Shown here in pieces: positions 46,301 through 61,300 of a stretch of DNA of 64,000 nucleotides. This stretch comes from Monarcha castaneiventris obscurior (Eukaryota; Chordata; Aves; Passeriformes; Monarchidae): assembly GCA_026261815.1 (NCBI GenBank), contig JAMPIT010000493.1:7891501-7955500 (forward strand), read 5' to 3'. Made by a program: the position numbers and the translations under genes. Each line of letters starts with the position of its first letter. The stretch's first letter is position 1. Below the pieces are notes generated by a model. That model did no database searches, was not told the DNA's origin, and saw only the letters and a list, made by a program, of their open reading frames with translations.

Positions 46301-49300
46301 TTAAATTGCCAACAGCAATCCTGCACTATCTTTGAAAGGATCAAATTAACTGCCTATCAAACGTATTAACATTGTTAACAAGAACAGGCATTTCAAATTA
46401 TATTTCTTTCATTCAATAAGTGTTAATTTCCTTCTATTAACTTTACCTGTTTCTGGATAATGTCACTTTGATTAGAAGCCTGAAGGGTGTGCTCACGCTT
46501 AATTTCTATCTGTTGCTGCTTTTTCTTCTGTTGCTGCTCCCTAAGCTGTGCAGCTCTGTGCAGCTGCTCCTGAACACTAGCTGCTTGCACTGTCACCACA
46601 CTGGCAATCTGCTGAGCCTGCACTGGGCTACCATGCTGGATCTCAAGAGGTAACTGAAGCTTGATCTGCGGCACGCTGCCCTGCTGGGCTTGTATCTGAG
46701 CCACAACACAGGGCTGCAGCTGAGAGAGGACTTCCACTTGCTGCTGAAGCTGAGGCAATGCAATAATACTTGCTGGAGGCTGCTGAAGGTGCAGCTGAGG
46801 ATGAGCTGGGTACTGCACAGGAACCTGATTTAAACTTAGAGGGCTTAAACTTGTAAAGGCTGAGCCCGAGGTCTGAACCTGAGGCTGGGGTTGCTGCAGC
46901 CCAGCTGGAATTTGTATGGGAGCATGGGGCCACATCGGACTGGGTTGTCGGGTTGGAGTCTGCACCTGAGCTGGATGCTGAGCCTGGGCCGGGGACTGGC
47001 CTGGGGGCAGGCCCGCGGGCGGCAGCTGCATCGGGCCTGGCACTGGAGAGAGCCCCGGAGCCTGGGCTGGAGACTGAGCCGGAGATTTGGACGGCTGAGC
47101 TTCGGGGGGCGCCGCAGAGTCACCGGGGGCTTCGGGCTGGCTCGGGGCCTCGGGCCGAGCACCCTGGGGCTGAGCCCCCGCGGGCTGCGCCGGGGCCGAG
47201 CCGGGCTGGCCCTGGGGCTGCCCCTGCCCCGCGGGCACAGCCGGTGCTGGCGGCGCCTGCAGAGCTGCCTTCGGTTCCCCCGCAGCTGAGAACGACACAA
47301 ACGAGGATTCCATTAATTGCAAGTGGCATGGCTGTGAGCCTTACTAATCCAAACCCTCTGGAAGTACTGCAAAGCTCTATGCAGGAAGTCAACAGACTCT
47401 GCAACACACTTGCAGCAAATTTACTGCACTAACAGACCACCTCCAGCTGCATAAATACTCCCATGCAATTGAAATGGAAGCTTTTTTTCCAGCTGAACAG
47501 AACAGTGCTTACCCGAGGTTGAAGTAGAAACGGTGGTTGTAGTTGTGCTAGCTGTAGTAGCAGCTGCTGGTAGTGGGGTGAACAGAAATCTCTGAATTGT
47601 ACCATTTGGCATAGCTGCTTGCATAAGCTGTTGTCCTGGACCAGGTATTACAGTCACACCCTGAGGGATTAATTGTAACTGACCAGTAGTTTGACCTTGT
47701 CCCTGAATTACCACAGTTAAGCCTTGACTGCCACCCTAAAAAAAGTTAATATTGATGTATTAGTGACATGATTCTTGGACAGACTTTGCTGAAAATCAGA
47801 ACAATCAGGGGTTTAGATTTCAGAATTCAATATTTTTATCACATACCATACCCCTAAAATCCAAAACTAGCATCTGAGATCATGAAATACTTTTTCAACA
47901 ATTCTGTTGCCAACAGATGACTGGGGTGGAGTTACACATTTTGTGAACCCGCAAAACACAATATAAAACCTCTGAGTCTTTGGTGTAGAAACTCACAGAA
48001 TCAAAGAATGGTTTAGGTCGGGAGGGAACTTAAAGCTCACCCAGTTCCACCCACACCTTCCACTATCCCAGGCTGCTCCAAGCCCTGTCCAACCCGGCCA
48101 CGGACACTTCCAGGGATGGGGCAGCCACAGCTTCTCTGGGCAACCTGTGCCAGGGCCTCCCCACGCTCACAGGGAAGAATCTCCTCCCAATATCTAATCT
48201 AAACCTTCAGCTTAAACTCTAAGTCTTGCTCCACCTACAAAAAAACTTATCTGGCAACCAGCAGTCTGTACATTGCAATCATTTATATCTATTATTTATA
48301 GTTTGAAGAATAGATATTGTGGTCAATCACAGAAATGTACTTTTACCCAAAAATTGACTCTAAACTTATTTTTTGCCAACAGACCTTCATGATCTGAGCA
48401 GAAGTTGTAAGAACTTTTTTCCTCCTCTGCTCAAAGATACTGCAACTTTTCCTCTGAAGTTCTGGATAGCACGAATGAAAACTAAATCTTCACATCAAAT
48501 CAAAAGACAAGGAATCAACATTATGGTCTGAATGTCTACAAAATAGGCCATACAGAATAATTATGTCCCTTACAGCTATTAAAGATTTTTTTCCATACTA
48601 CTGAACACTCCTGATGTCAATTACCTTAATGGGAAATACAACAGGAAGTGAGAGTTAAAACTTTATTATTAAAACTACTTACTTTGTAGTTACTATTTAT
48701 TGTATTTATTTACTATTTATGCTGCTTTCAGTCAGTAATTATGCCAATGGCCATCTTAAATGAAGCCAGACACATAAATTTAAGGCACAGGCACTGCACT
48801 GCTGAAATCCAAAGGCTGGATGGGTGTTAGCACATTTCCACACCCAGGGCTGTCCAGTGCTTTACCTGTCCTTGTGTGAGCTGTGTGAGCTGGGCCATTG
48901 TCAGCTTCACCTGGCCCTGCTGAGGGCGAGGGGGTGGTGCTGGGGTCTGTGGCTGAACTTGTTGAGGGGCTGTTCCAGAACTTGTGATGGTTTTCTGCCC
49001 AGTGCTGGAAGAAGCTGTGCTGGTACTAGAAACTGCTGTTGAGACAGGCTGACCTCTGATTATTTGAGTCACCACTTGCTGTGTCTGACCTGGAAGAGAA
49101 GAATTTGAGCTAAGAAACACATTTTCAGCTTTTTAACCATAAGCACAGCAAACCTCCAAGTCACGAATTGCAATGGGGTGTGATAGTGATCAGACAGGTG
49201 AAGCAAACACTGCAGCTTGCACATAAATTTTCTTAACAAACCATTTATGTGATTGACTTAAAAATGTCTGCAAAATGTTTTCTATTTTAAGGTTGCATGC

Positions 49301-52300
49301 CTGTGGAATACTTCAAACATTTAGCTTCTCTTTATGAAAAAACCAACAAAAAGAGAGGCTTTCTCAATGCACAATTAATCTATATGTTTTTAGGGTTTTT
49401 CAGTTGTTTTTTTTTTTTTTTCCCAAATGAATGGACTTAAGTACTACATTTCCCAGTGCCAATGATGAGCAACACTGACAAAGCCTCCAGGCAAAACATC
49501 CAAAAGCCAAAAAAGGCATTAGTTAAAAGTCAAGCATCAAAATGAGGGATTTTTGCACTGGGACACAATGATACACAAGGAATTAATGAAGAAACAAACC
49601 ATGGATTTCACACTGGGAATTTAAATATTAAAGTGAACCTACTGGCTGGCAGAATACCTTGTTGCACCACTACAGGTGTTCGAATGATGGTCTTGCCAAG
49701 GGCTGACTGCTGCAGCGGTGTGCGGATCACCGTCATCCCGGGGCGCAGCGCTGTGCCCTGCACTACCTGTGCACACCAAACAGGAGACCATGGGTAAACT
49801 TGGGGAAAAAGCCCCTGGAATACACCCTGCATTTTTTCCCTCGTGTGTTTTAATTTTCCCAATTGGAAGGAACTGTTGTACCTCTTTGGAATAAAGGATC
49901 CATACACACCATTGCTGAGACAAGCCAAAAACATTGAAAAGTGATTAGCCAGAACTTTTAGTATCTGCCAGTAACTTAAAATCTATGCACCCACTTTTGA
50001 GTTACATAACCAGAAAAACATCTTACTTGTGAAGTGCTTGTTGTTCCTAACGTCCCTGTGGTGTTTGGCCTAATGGTTACAGTTGCTGTCCTTGGCTGGA
50101 ATGAAGTAAAGGTTTGACTTGCACCTGTAGTTGATGGAATGATACCCAATACCTTTTGCTGAACTTGAACCACACCTAATTAAAGAAAAATTGAGAATTC
50201 ATTAATGACATAATGGCCAGCAAAAGAAGTAAATGCAACTCCAGGGTGGCATTTAGAACTCAGTCTCCAGAGTTCTAGAATGCCTTTGAACCTTTCAACA
50301 GTTCTTGGGAGAGCCTTTGTCATATTGTAAAAAGAAGCAGCATTATACTTTGTCAATAATCCAACTTTAAGCAGTTTAAATAGTCCATTTTAAGTTAGGA
50401 AACAGATATTTCAGAAAAGGTTAAGAAAAGTGTGAATCTTCACTAATATCAGTTTGATGGTAACTGCAAAGTCCTTGCATTGACAGGGTGCCACAAATTA
50501 GTGTTAAACAACCATTAAAAGCTATAAACTGATTAATTTCAAATGTAGGAGAGCAACTTAAACACCTTTCACCTACAAAATTGTGGTGCTGAAGAAAATG
50601 GGCAACGCTTCTCCTGTCACCTAAGAAATTTCAATACAAAATCTGCAGCCTTCATGACTTGCTCAAATGCTAAATATAGTGGAGACAGAATTGAGCTTTT
50701 CTGTTCAATACACATTCACAAATCTCAAAATATTAAGTCCTCTTCTTGAGGCAAGAATCAAAAATGCTAATCTTAGTCTAGAGCCATACTGCTCATCAGT
50801 GTAGAGCAGCTGTAGGCATTAATATTTTTGTGAAGAAAGTTGCTTTGTTGATTTAGATAACCAAAAAAAAAGCATGCTTCATTCCACATTGTTCAAAATA
50901 AAGCTTCTAATTTTGTGCTAGGAAATGCAGAATAATTTATAGGCAAAATCTTGCATTTTTCCCCTTACAGACACAAATATGCAACACAGGGGGAACAAGC
51001 TGCAGAAACTTGTATTTATATATATATAAAATATTTTTCCCCCTTCAAGTCACAGTTTACTTCACTGGGAAAATAGTGTCAAAGGAGAATTAAGCAGCAA
51101 GCTGGAATACAGTTTTTATTCAGTTCCCTTTGCCCTACCTCCTTGAGTTGATGGCACATTGACGGCAACAATCTTGCTGTTTGCAGGGAGTGGCAGCTTA
51201 GTTATCACTTTCCCTGCCATCGTTACTGGGCTGCCTGAGAGCTGGAAGGTCTGCCCTGTGCTGGCAATGGTTGTGGCTGAGGTGGCAGCTGTGCTAGTGG
51301 CTATTGAGGCACACAGAACAGGCAGGTTTAGAGCAGAATAATTAGTCAATGAAATGACTGTTTTTCAAGTATGAAACAGCAAACTACAGGATTACTTTTA
51401 CTTTTTTGGGTTTTTTTAATGTGTCATGCTTTCTTTGGTAAAGGTTCTTTTCTGGAAACAGTATGTTACACCACAGAATGCTTTAATGAATGATTACTAG
51501 TACAAAAACTGTCAGTAATGAATGAGACAGGTCAGAAATGAGACTTCCTAGCAAGTCAGAACAAGGAAAAGCTAGACAGGTATAATCTCAGAAATGTCCT
51601 TCTGGCATAGCAAGAGTTAAGAGCAAAGATAACCAGAAATGTAATAATGCTGCATATTTGGAGAAGATGTGATGTGTGTATAGAATGTGATGCATACACA
51701 GGATGAACTCCAGCACATGTTCCTTCCATGACAAATGGCTCCTTACCTGTTGAAGATTGGCCTTGTTTAACCCAAGTAGCAAAAGTTTGATGGAAATTCT
51801 TGTTCTGTTGGAATGTTACTGTAGCTGGAGAACCCACTTTTGTGGTGAGCACTACTTTGGTTCCCGTGGGGACGGGGCCTGTCAGAGGGCCCACCACGAC
51901 TTTCTGTGGAGTGGAGACTGTGGTTGCAGTGCTGCTGGCTGTGGTGGCTGCAGGGACCACACCCCCTGCAGGGATCTGCTTCTGCTGTTCCAGCCGTTTC
52001 TATGGAATTCAGGAAAAAAAATGGAGTAAAGGGATAATTAATATTTTCAGATTTTGCAACATAAACATAGTTTCTACCCAGTATTGAGAGATAAAGGCCT
52101 CTGGTAGGATTTTAGTTTAAATTGTAGAGGATTGAAGAATAGGCTCCTTGACCTCCAGAACTACAAATCTGCTTAGAACACACAAACAGAAATTTTCCTT
52201 TATAGCAACTTTAAAATCCTTGGCTTATGTTAATTTCACTGCACATTTTACTTTAGATAAAAAAAAAAACCTCAACATATTAATTTGTCTCAGATTAATC

Positions 52301-55300
52301 AGAAAGGTTAAAAAAATTCAAAAAATATCCATCTATATTTGGCTTTGACCATGTGCATACATCTATGTCAGTTATTGGTACATCATCATCAACATGAAGT
52401 TTACTATTAGCATTCCTAAATTTAGAGCTTTCTGCACTGAGATCCTGCCAGTTACAAAAAAACCAGACTGTATCATTCTGGTTCACCACAGAGAATGCGA
52501 TTTTAAAAAAAATATTCTTTTAAATGTAAATGCAGTTTGCAGCTGCTTAAAAAAATTAGGTTCAAAATCCCTTACCTTACCCAGTGACCTTCTGTGCTGT
52601 AACTGTTGAAAAGGCACATTTCATCTAGAGAGCCCCTTTGTGAAGGGATTGTATCAGTAGGCTCTTCTAAAATGTCAAGTAATCTAACATTTTTTCCTTT
52701 GTTACTGGAATTATCTCTGAATTTATTTAATTTGAATTCCAGCACTATATTACAGTAACGCCCACAAATCAGAAGCACTCGTTCACCACTAATGGGTTTT
52801 TGTCAGGGAAGATGAAATGAAGAAGGAGTAAGTTGGGAAAAAGCACAGTTCTTAATAATGTATGTGAAATACCAACATGGCATCGGGTTTCCTAAGGGCA
52901 TACATTTATATATAAATACATATACATATCTACATATATTTAAATAAAATTATCAATGGGCTTAACTCAGACAACTTAAGATAGAATAAAATCAAAAGAT
53001 TCAATTTGAGTGAAGCATGAAATGCAGTTGTACTCCCAAGCCAGCTGTATTCCAAGGCAGCTTTCCATTACACATAGAGCACTGAGGACCTCACCTGAAA
53101 ATGGGTGCTTCCCAGCCTTCTTTTAAAATGGAAACAAACTAAACCTTTCTAAAGCGTTATAAATGATGTGGGGGGAAAAACAGGCAATCCAGAACAAACC
53201 TTTGCTTTAACTCAGTTTAAAAATAACAAATGTACACAGTGGCAGCAGCATTGTTTGATGGCTTAATCTGCAGTTGGCACTATTTGAGAAATGGTGTAAG
53301 CAAGGGATAACTTCATTTCCCAGGCTGTGATGCATGTGGTGAGCAGTGCAGTTGCTGACTGCTGGGACGACCAACAGCTCCCCACCTGCTGGGCAGCCAA
53401 ACGTTGGTGTTTTAGCTGAGCCTCCAATTGGGCCTTGAATTCCTCTGCCTTCTTCTGTTCACTAACCTTAGCCTGTTGTTCAACTGCCTGTGCCTTTTCC
53501 TTCTCCACCCTGCCAAAGACACAACCAAAAGTAAGTTATACCACCACATAAAATCCATCCATCAAACTGCATTTGTTTCTATCCAGTTTAACTGCTCTCG
53601 TAAGAGCAACTGTCGAGACAGAAGATCATTGAAAAACTGGTCATGGCTTTAAAAATATTTCAAAATAAACTACTGAAGTTGCATGCAACATCCCTGAAAC
53701 ATCCTGATGCTAAACTACTGCAACCTCTTACAGGAAACTATTAATCAGAACTGGAATTTATAATTACATCTGAGACTGCAAGGAACCCATGTAATAACAT
53801 ATATTTAAAATTATTCTTTCCAAGAGACTCAAAAATCTTGCTCCAACTGTAAGCACATGATACTGAAAATATGCATCTTATGACTTGAATATTCTCTGGC
53901 TCAATTTACTTGTACACAGTACTTTTCTTTGGATTATAGAAGTATTTAACAAATACTGTATAAAGTCATGCCAAAAGCAGCCTAAAGCCTTTCCATGCAT
54001 TACAATAGTAGCTTTTTGGCATATAATAGTGGTTAGTTTATAAGCATGGAAAAATTAATATATTATTAGTTTTAACAAATCTGAAATATCTGCATACCTT
54101 AGTTTTGGTACCAACAAATAGTTCAGCTTTATAACTTTAAGCTTGACTATCATTATCAAAAGGCCCAGTAAAAATACAATACAGATGTGTTTTTAGTGAT
54201 CAGAGTGACCAAGTTTGTGTTCTCTATGGGGAACTTTCAGTTAACAATCATACAAATTAAGACTACTTTCTTTAAATTTCACTTGAGTTTGTTTACCTTT
54301 CAGCAAATGCCCTGATCTCCCACAGTTCCAATTCCTCCTCTGCTACCCAAGTTTCCATTATAACGGGGCCTGTTTGCTTGGGTGTTTCTGGCCTTTTTGG
54401 CCTGAGGGCACTTGATCGCAGTCCCTTCCTCTGGGGTGTTGGAGTTTCTTTAGAGAACAGTCAAAACACACACATTAAGCTATACTGTAAAACGAAATTG
54501 AAGTGTAAACCAAGATTTAGAAATGTTTTCAGTCCCATTTTATAAACAGGAAGGTCTTCCAGCTTCAGATAAATCATGGCCATTTGTTAAATGCAGTATT
54601 TGTATCCCAGTAGGTAAATGAGTAGTTCACGGCAAGCTGCATTTGCTCCCTTGATGGTTTGAATCAGCATAAAGATCCAGTTACCTTAATTTCTCTAGAT
54701 CACAGAGATGGGGGGAAATGTCTAAACAACCAACCAACCAACCAACCAACCAAGCATACCTTTTGGAGCCTCTGGTACACCAATGGGACAAATGATTTTT
54801 CTTATACAGTACTCTGACCGGATCCCATATGGGCCAACATCTCTCCGCTTGATTATTTCTGTTGTTGTAATTTCAGTTTCAGTTGTTTCTGCAACGAATG
54901 AGTCCCAGTACATTAATAAAAGAAACAAATAAAGCTAAATCTCCAATCAACCCAATATACTCAAGACAAAGAAACAGCAAACAAAATTCAAATGCCACAG
55001 CTGACAGCAAGCCTTTATAGAAATGCTTTTGAGTGTAATACTCAGAATTTACAGCAAAAGCTTTTGCAAAGAAAACAAAAAATTTAAAATAACAATACCT
55101 GTCCTTGTGGTTCCTCCTCCAGGTGGAGCTTTTGCTGCCATATCATCCCACTTGAGACATGCCCACAATAACCTCAGCATCAGGCTCACTCCAGCCAATG
55201 ATTTGACTGTTTGGAGTCGGTACCTAATGACAGAAAATGAATTATATTTTAAAGTCAATTTAAAATACCCAACCAAACCATCAGGACAAAGGTTTTCCAT

Positions 55301-58300
55301 TCTACTTTTACTGAACAATATAACAAAAGGAATCATAAATAGCAACATGTTTGGGCATAAACGTGTGTATCACTTGTATTTTAAAAATCAAGTAATTTCA
55401 TCACATCCTACACTTTTTCTCAAAAATGTAAAGTATGTACCTCCAAGTGATCCCAAAAGTTGGTCTTGGAGATGGATATGGCCAGATATCCAAGGCAGGC
55501 TTTGCATTGTAATTGAAATAAGGAACCTCTCTTATACCTCCTCTCCTGGCCAGCTTTTTTAAGTCATCATTGGGTAAAACAAATATGCTTTTTTTACTGC
55601 TTTTGGTAACAAATTTCCTGTAAGATGGTAAGGCAGTTCCAGAACGAGCTTTTTTGGGTCTTGCAAATTTCATTAACTTCACTTTGTCTTTTGTGGAGTA
55701 TTCTTTGCTGACAGTCATGGAAGTCACCAATGTGCCTTCTGGGGTGGTCAGTGAATCGGTGACTGTTGTTGTAACCACTGTTTTACTGTGCTCTTGGACA
55801 GAGATGACATCAGAGTTACTGTCTGTGGCTGGAGTGGTGAGCTTGGTCACAGTGGTGGTGGTGGTGACAGTGGAGATGGCGCAGTTTTCTGTAGATGAAA
55901 CAACTGTGGTTTTCTCATCACTGGCAGCTCCAGTCTCTGCGACTTTAAACACCGTTTTGGACTCTGTGGACACAGTTGAGGTTGTGGTAGTCACTTCAGT
56001 AATAACAGTTTTTATTTTACTTTCTCCATTAATATTTTCCATTTTATATGTCTGTACACCATTCTGGTCAGCAAAGTGACTACTCGAGCTGGATTCCTCA
56101 CACGAGGTTACAGGCGACGGAGCAACTTTCTTCTCCTCAACTGCTTCAGTTTCCATAGATTCTGTTTCTCTGTTCAGGTTATTTTCTTTACAGACAGGCT
56201 GTGTTGGCGGGGAAGCAGAGCCAACACTGGCAGATCTCTCAGGAGAAAGCTGATTTTCTTCAGTCTTCTGCACATACTTGGGAACTTCATCTGGTGGCTG
56301 AAGACTCTCTCCAGACTCAGATTCAGGTGAACTCTGTAGATGTGACTTTGAGTCCACATTATTTTTATCCTTGGTGTCCTCTCCCATGATGTCACCATTC
56401 ATGAATGGTTTTACTGAAGATTCCTTAAAAGTCAATGGCTTTATTTCATGTTCTGGAATGGATTTATTAATATTATTAACTTTTGGTTCGATATCACCCC
56501 CTGCCTTAGCTTCACAGGTATTTTTCACTAAGCAGTCATCATTTGATAATGCTTTAATGTCATTGTCTTTTCCATTCATTTGAAATGATGATTTTTCTAA
56601 GTCTGTCTTAGTTTCTTCATCTTTATTATTCTTTTTGTCAGTAACAGTATTTACATTTGTCTGATCAAGATATTTGTTCATGGTACCTGTCTCCACTTTC
56701 AGTTCCTGACCTTTCTTTTGACCATTTGCCTCTGTTAGTTTAGAGCTCAGTAAATCCTCATTAACATCTTCCCCATCCATATGTTCCAGAGTTTGACTTT
56801 CACGGTTTCTTTCAGAAATCAGCCCTGTTTTAAATGATTCTAGATCTTTATTAGCTGATTTTTGGTGAAATATCATCTTTTCAGATTTACTTTCAGTCTT
56901 TACAGGAGCAATTTCTTCCTCCATTTCACTGTCTTGAGAGGACATTGTTTCCATATGGCTTTTTATCATACAATTGTTTTCTGGATCTTTGCTCTCCTCT
57001 TCAGAATTCCCTTCTGAGTCTGGTTTTTCAAGAGTGGCCACAGCATCTCTTCTACAGCTGCTTTCAGGTACCACTGGCCCTAAGTTTTCAAGTTCTCGCT
57101 GAGATACTCTGGTAATAGGTAGCTTTTGTTTCAAGGGTTTTTCATTTGTTTCTGAAACATCCCATTTGATTCTGCCTTCTGCACTGGTTTGTTTCAAGCC
57201 ATCCACTAAAGAGCTCTCAGACTCTCCAAGAGCCTCTTGTCCTTGACACTTATCAGCAGTCAAAGGTTCAGGGTTGCTTTCTTTGCCATTATTCTGAATG
57301 GAACTGTCTCCTTCAGAGGATTGAGGGGAGTCTTCATCCAGCAGCTGCCCTTCTCCTTTTGAGAGCCTGTTTGACAAAGGCAAAGAAGGCTCATCTTCAC
57401 CCCCAGTTTTGGTACAGGAGATGCTGCTGATGGGCAAACAGTCCTGTTCTGCATCATCAGCTTGGGTCTTGTCTGAAATGTAGCTTTGATCTTGGGAAGA
57501 ACTGTCAAACTGGCTTCCTTCTTTTCTTTTCCTTGTTTGTAGCTCATCTGTGTTTTTCTGGGGGCTCACAGATTGAATGCCCCCAGTTTTAGCACCAGCC
57601 TCTAGCTTAATCTTTTCTAGACGTTGTTTTTCTTCCAGTGTAAATTGTTTTATTCGCCGCTCCAGGAGTCCATCTAATTTTGATGATTTTACTTTCCTTT
57701 TGTAGCAAGTCCTTAAATGAAATCCCTCACTGACATTGATTATATCCCGCTTACAATGACTTTCCTCATCTTTTATGGAGGATTCAATTTTCACATCATC
57801 TACATCCATAGGTTCTTCCTTGATGACTTTATCATTTTCACCATCAATGTCTTTTTCCACTGTGAATAAGAAGTAACTCTGAGTCAGTGAGCTCCCCAAG
57901 AATGAATAACAAATTATATTTTTACATTAAGTACTAAGAAACAAATGCATATTTAGCATATTAACAGATTTCAATAAAAAAAGGAACAAAAACTTCAGCC
58001 ATTACTACAATGGATAATAGGTAACCATTTAACTGAGACATTTTAGATGTCTTGACAAAATCTGTTACACAGTTTTTCAGTAGTTATTTCTGAGGTTCTA
58101 CGCTTTTACTCATGCAATGGTGTCACGGACAGCAGTTTCACAATAACAAAAGATTATTACCTGTGTCTTTTGCATGATCTAAGTTTTCAGAAATTGTGTC
58201 AACTTCTACTTTTTCTTCACGCAACTTCTCTTCTTTTACTTGTACTTTCTCCAAGGTTTCTGAGACATCTGCTTTGTCTTTTGCTTGCAGATCCCGAGAA

Positions 58301-61300
58301 TCCTTTGCTCTGTCTTTCTCTGTTTTTACCTTAGTTTGACCTTTTCGTTTATCCAAGTTGCATTTTTCATCTTCACTCTTTGCTATTAACAAATTAAATT
58401 ACTTCAATTACCCAGAGTATTTTTTGTACTCTACCACATTTGAATGTATGTCAGTTTACCTCTCAAATCATATGCACACTATTAGTGAAATTCAGAAAGA
58501 GAATAAAGTATCCAGTGGTAACACCATAGATTAAACAGTGCACTACTGAATATATCTATACACCCTCCCAAAATTTAAGATGTTATTTTTTGGTTTTGAG
58601 TCTCTACATAATTTTTATCTACCTTTAATTTAAATAAGGATATACAAAGATGCACAAGTATTACACACAACGTAATTGAAACAATTTAATGTAGCTAAAA
58701 AATATCTGTGACAAATGAACAGGTTACATTGACAAAGATGAGCAGACACCTGCAAAAGCTTTGCTGGAACAAAATTATTCCTAAAGTCTCCTTAAGAAAT
58801 ATCACACACAAATTAAATGCAATTTAAAAAAATGTATGCAATGCAGACACTTACTTGATAGCAATTTTCTGTAATTTGCATTAGTATTTCCTGGCAGTTT
58901 GGGCATAAACCTGTGGACATGGGTTTTACTAATCCAGCTCCAGCCACCATATCCTGTTACTCTATATTCCTCCCCTTTTTGCTTCCAAACCTGTAAATAT
59001 TTTAAAAGTAGTAGTATTAATGATGCTAATTGCTGCATTAATAATGTTTACATTTAAAAACCAAAAGATGATTTTAAAAAAAACCTCCAAATTTTTACAC
59101 TTTTCCAAGCAAGTTGAAGTATATTTGTGAAATAATGTATTAAAATTGAAGATATATTTGCTGATAATTAAATTGATCTGTCACAGTAACCTCCAAAAGC
59201 CTCATTTATTTGTGTAATAGTGAGAATCTATCTACCTAACAGCTGAAAGATTGTAGGAGTTTTTGAATCAACCTGTATGCTTGTTACAACAAGTGTAGAG
59301 CAAAGAACTACTCCAACAAAAGTAGTTAATATCTACCATAGGAAAATATAAAGAGGTTTCTATAGTAGTTTCCATCATATTAGACAACTTCCAAGTGGTA
59401 GCTAGGCTGCATTTTTTGGGGAGAGGGAGTGGGTATGGGACAGACATACAGACAAGATTCCAATAACCACCAAAACCTTCCATTAGGAAAGGCTGCATTT
59501 GCAGACCAGTATCTCTCACTCAGGCAGTGTCAATAAGAGCATGACACAGATAAAATTCAGTTCAGACCAAGATTACGTGCTTGAATACATGGCCATGGTT
59601 CCTACTCTCATGGCAGGGAGTAACACAAAGACATGAACATTGTAAACTTAAATGAAAATAGAAAAAGAGTCAGAAATCAACAGTTTCTGTATTTTCTTTG
59701 TTCTTCCCACAAAAGAAACCCTCACCTGGTGTTTGACAGGAAATGTGTACTTCACCCATGTAGCTTGCTGCATTGTTTCTTCTTCTTCTTGTTTTCTCTC
59801 TTTTTTTTTCACTTTCTCCTTCTCTTCTCTTTCTATTGCTGTCATTCTGCGTAATCTATTCCGTACAGATTTAAGTGCAATTAAGTACAGAATCTTTCAA
59901 GCAAATATAAGAAGTCAATAGCATATAACACCCCTTTGAATAAGTTTAAATATCTGAAGAGGAATGCCCACTATCAGCTTTTAGGCATTGCTTGTAACAG
60001 TAACATAACTTTTTTTTGCTATTTCAGTGCGGCAAACACAGCTGGATGCAACTGTGTCTAACACCAGACACATCCATTTTCTGCTCCTATGACAAAATGA
60101 AAGACAAAACTCAGAGTCCACTGAACTGAGAGTGTTGAAATATGCTCTTCTCTTCGCCCAGAGTTTTAGCACTTTTGACACTGTGGCTCAGATAAATGCA
60201 GGAGCAATGACACTTTAAAAATATTGTCATGGTTTTTCAGTGTTTCTGGTTGAGAAAAAACACTTCAAGTGCTGAATGACTGTCTCAATTTAAACACAAT
60301 TCTTACAGGCTTAGAGGATCTAGCAATTGCAAACTGAAGTAAAATTCTCATATTCAAAAATATTTTAATACTTATTAATTTTACCTCGTGTGCCCCAAGG
60401 ATTCCCTCCAGATGGGCAGCATGACAACTGGTTTGATTGCACACTCCAATATAGCCAGTGCTAGTGCAAATTCTCTGGGTTTGCTGCACATCTGAACAGC
60501 CTTAATCCAGTTAGACCTAAATTGGAAAGAGGAGAACGATCTGAAATATATACACGCACTAATAATATAGCTTGCCATTTTAAGAAGATTTAATGGTAGG
60601 ATAAAAACTCCTGTATTAATACTTTACTCAAATGTACAACCCTTTTAGCCTGCATCATAAACACACATCATATTTTATTATACTGAAGCATGGTGCTTGG
60701 AAATAACAGATTTGAAAAAACAGAGACCGTTGCTTATTAACACTGCTAGCAAAACCACAAGTAAAGCATAAGAATATGTATTTCCATTTATTAATTTACC
60801 TGTGGGAAGCCCAATTAGGGTGAAGGAAGGATGCTGGGATATTGTTTTCTAGCTGAATAATGGTCAGCCTCAGGGTGGATATGGTCAGAACTTTGGAGCC
60901 ATGTACAGATCCGTTCCACTTGAACTCTCCAGCTGGAGTCAGGCAGAATTTGTGTGAGAGGTGTCGCCTCTTGTCATGGTCCTCCCTGTGCTGGTGCTTG
61001 TTCAAAGCGAAGGAATTGGTGGCATATTGATTGTGATAAACACGGTACTTCCCCTCCTGCCCCAGTTTGAAATAATTGTTGATATTTCCTTTAATCACAA
61101 CATCCTTCTTGGTGCTCACTCGGGAGACCTCGCCTTGAGAGTTGACCACCAGAACCTTATGAAAGAAATATTGGAAATTCAAATGAATCTTTAAAATCAT
61201 TCCTTCTATTTATTTATGATTTAGGCTTCAAGTGTCTCTATAAAAGAATAAAAATACCCTGCATCAGTTTGTAGAAGCAAGTAACTGTTTATCCAATATA

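Noticed and set aside
49620..49658. Alternative end of BPTF exon 49658-49766 reading on as GILPASR
   Set aside because: Extending to the next GT changes phase and breaks the frame with the following exon. The GTATTC donor at 49656-49657 keeps it.
55401..57899. A single 832-codon minus-strand protein
   Set aside because: Most of it is the real giant BPTF exon (55441-57859), but the first and last dozen codons are intron sequence. Splice sites and phase show it is an internal exon.
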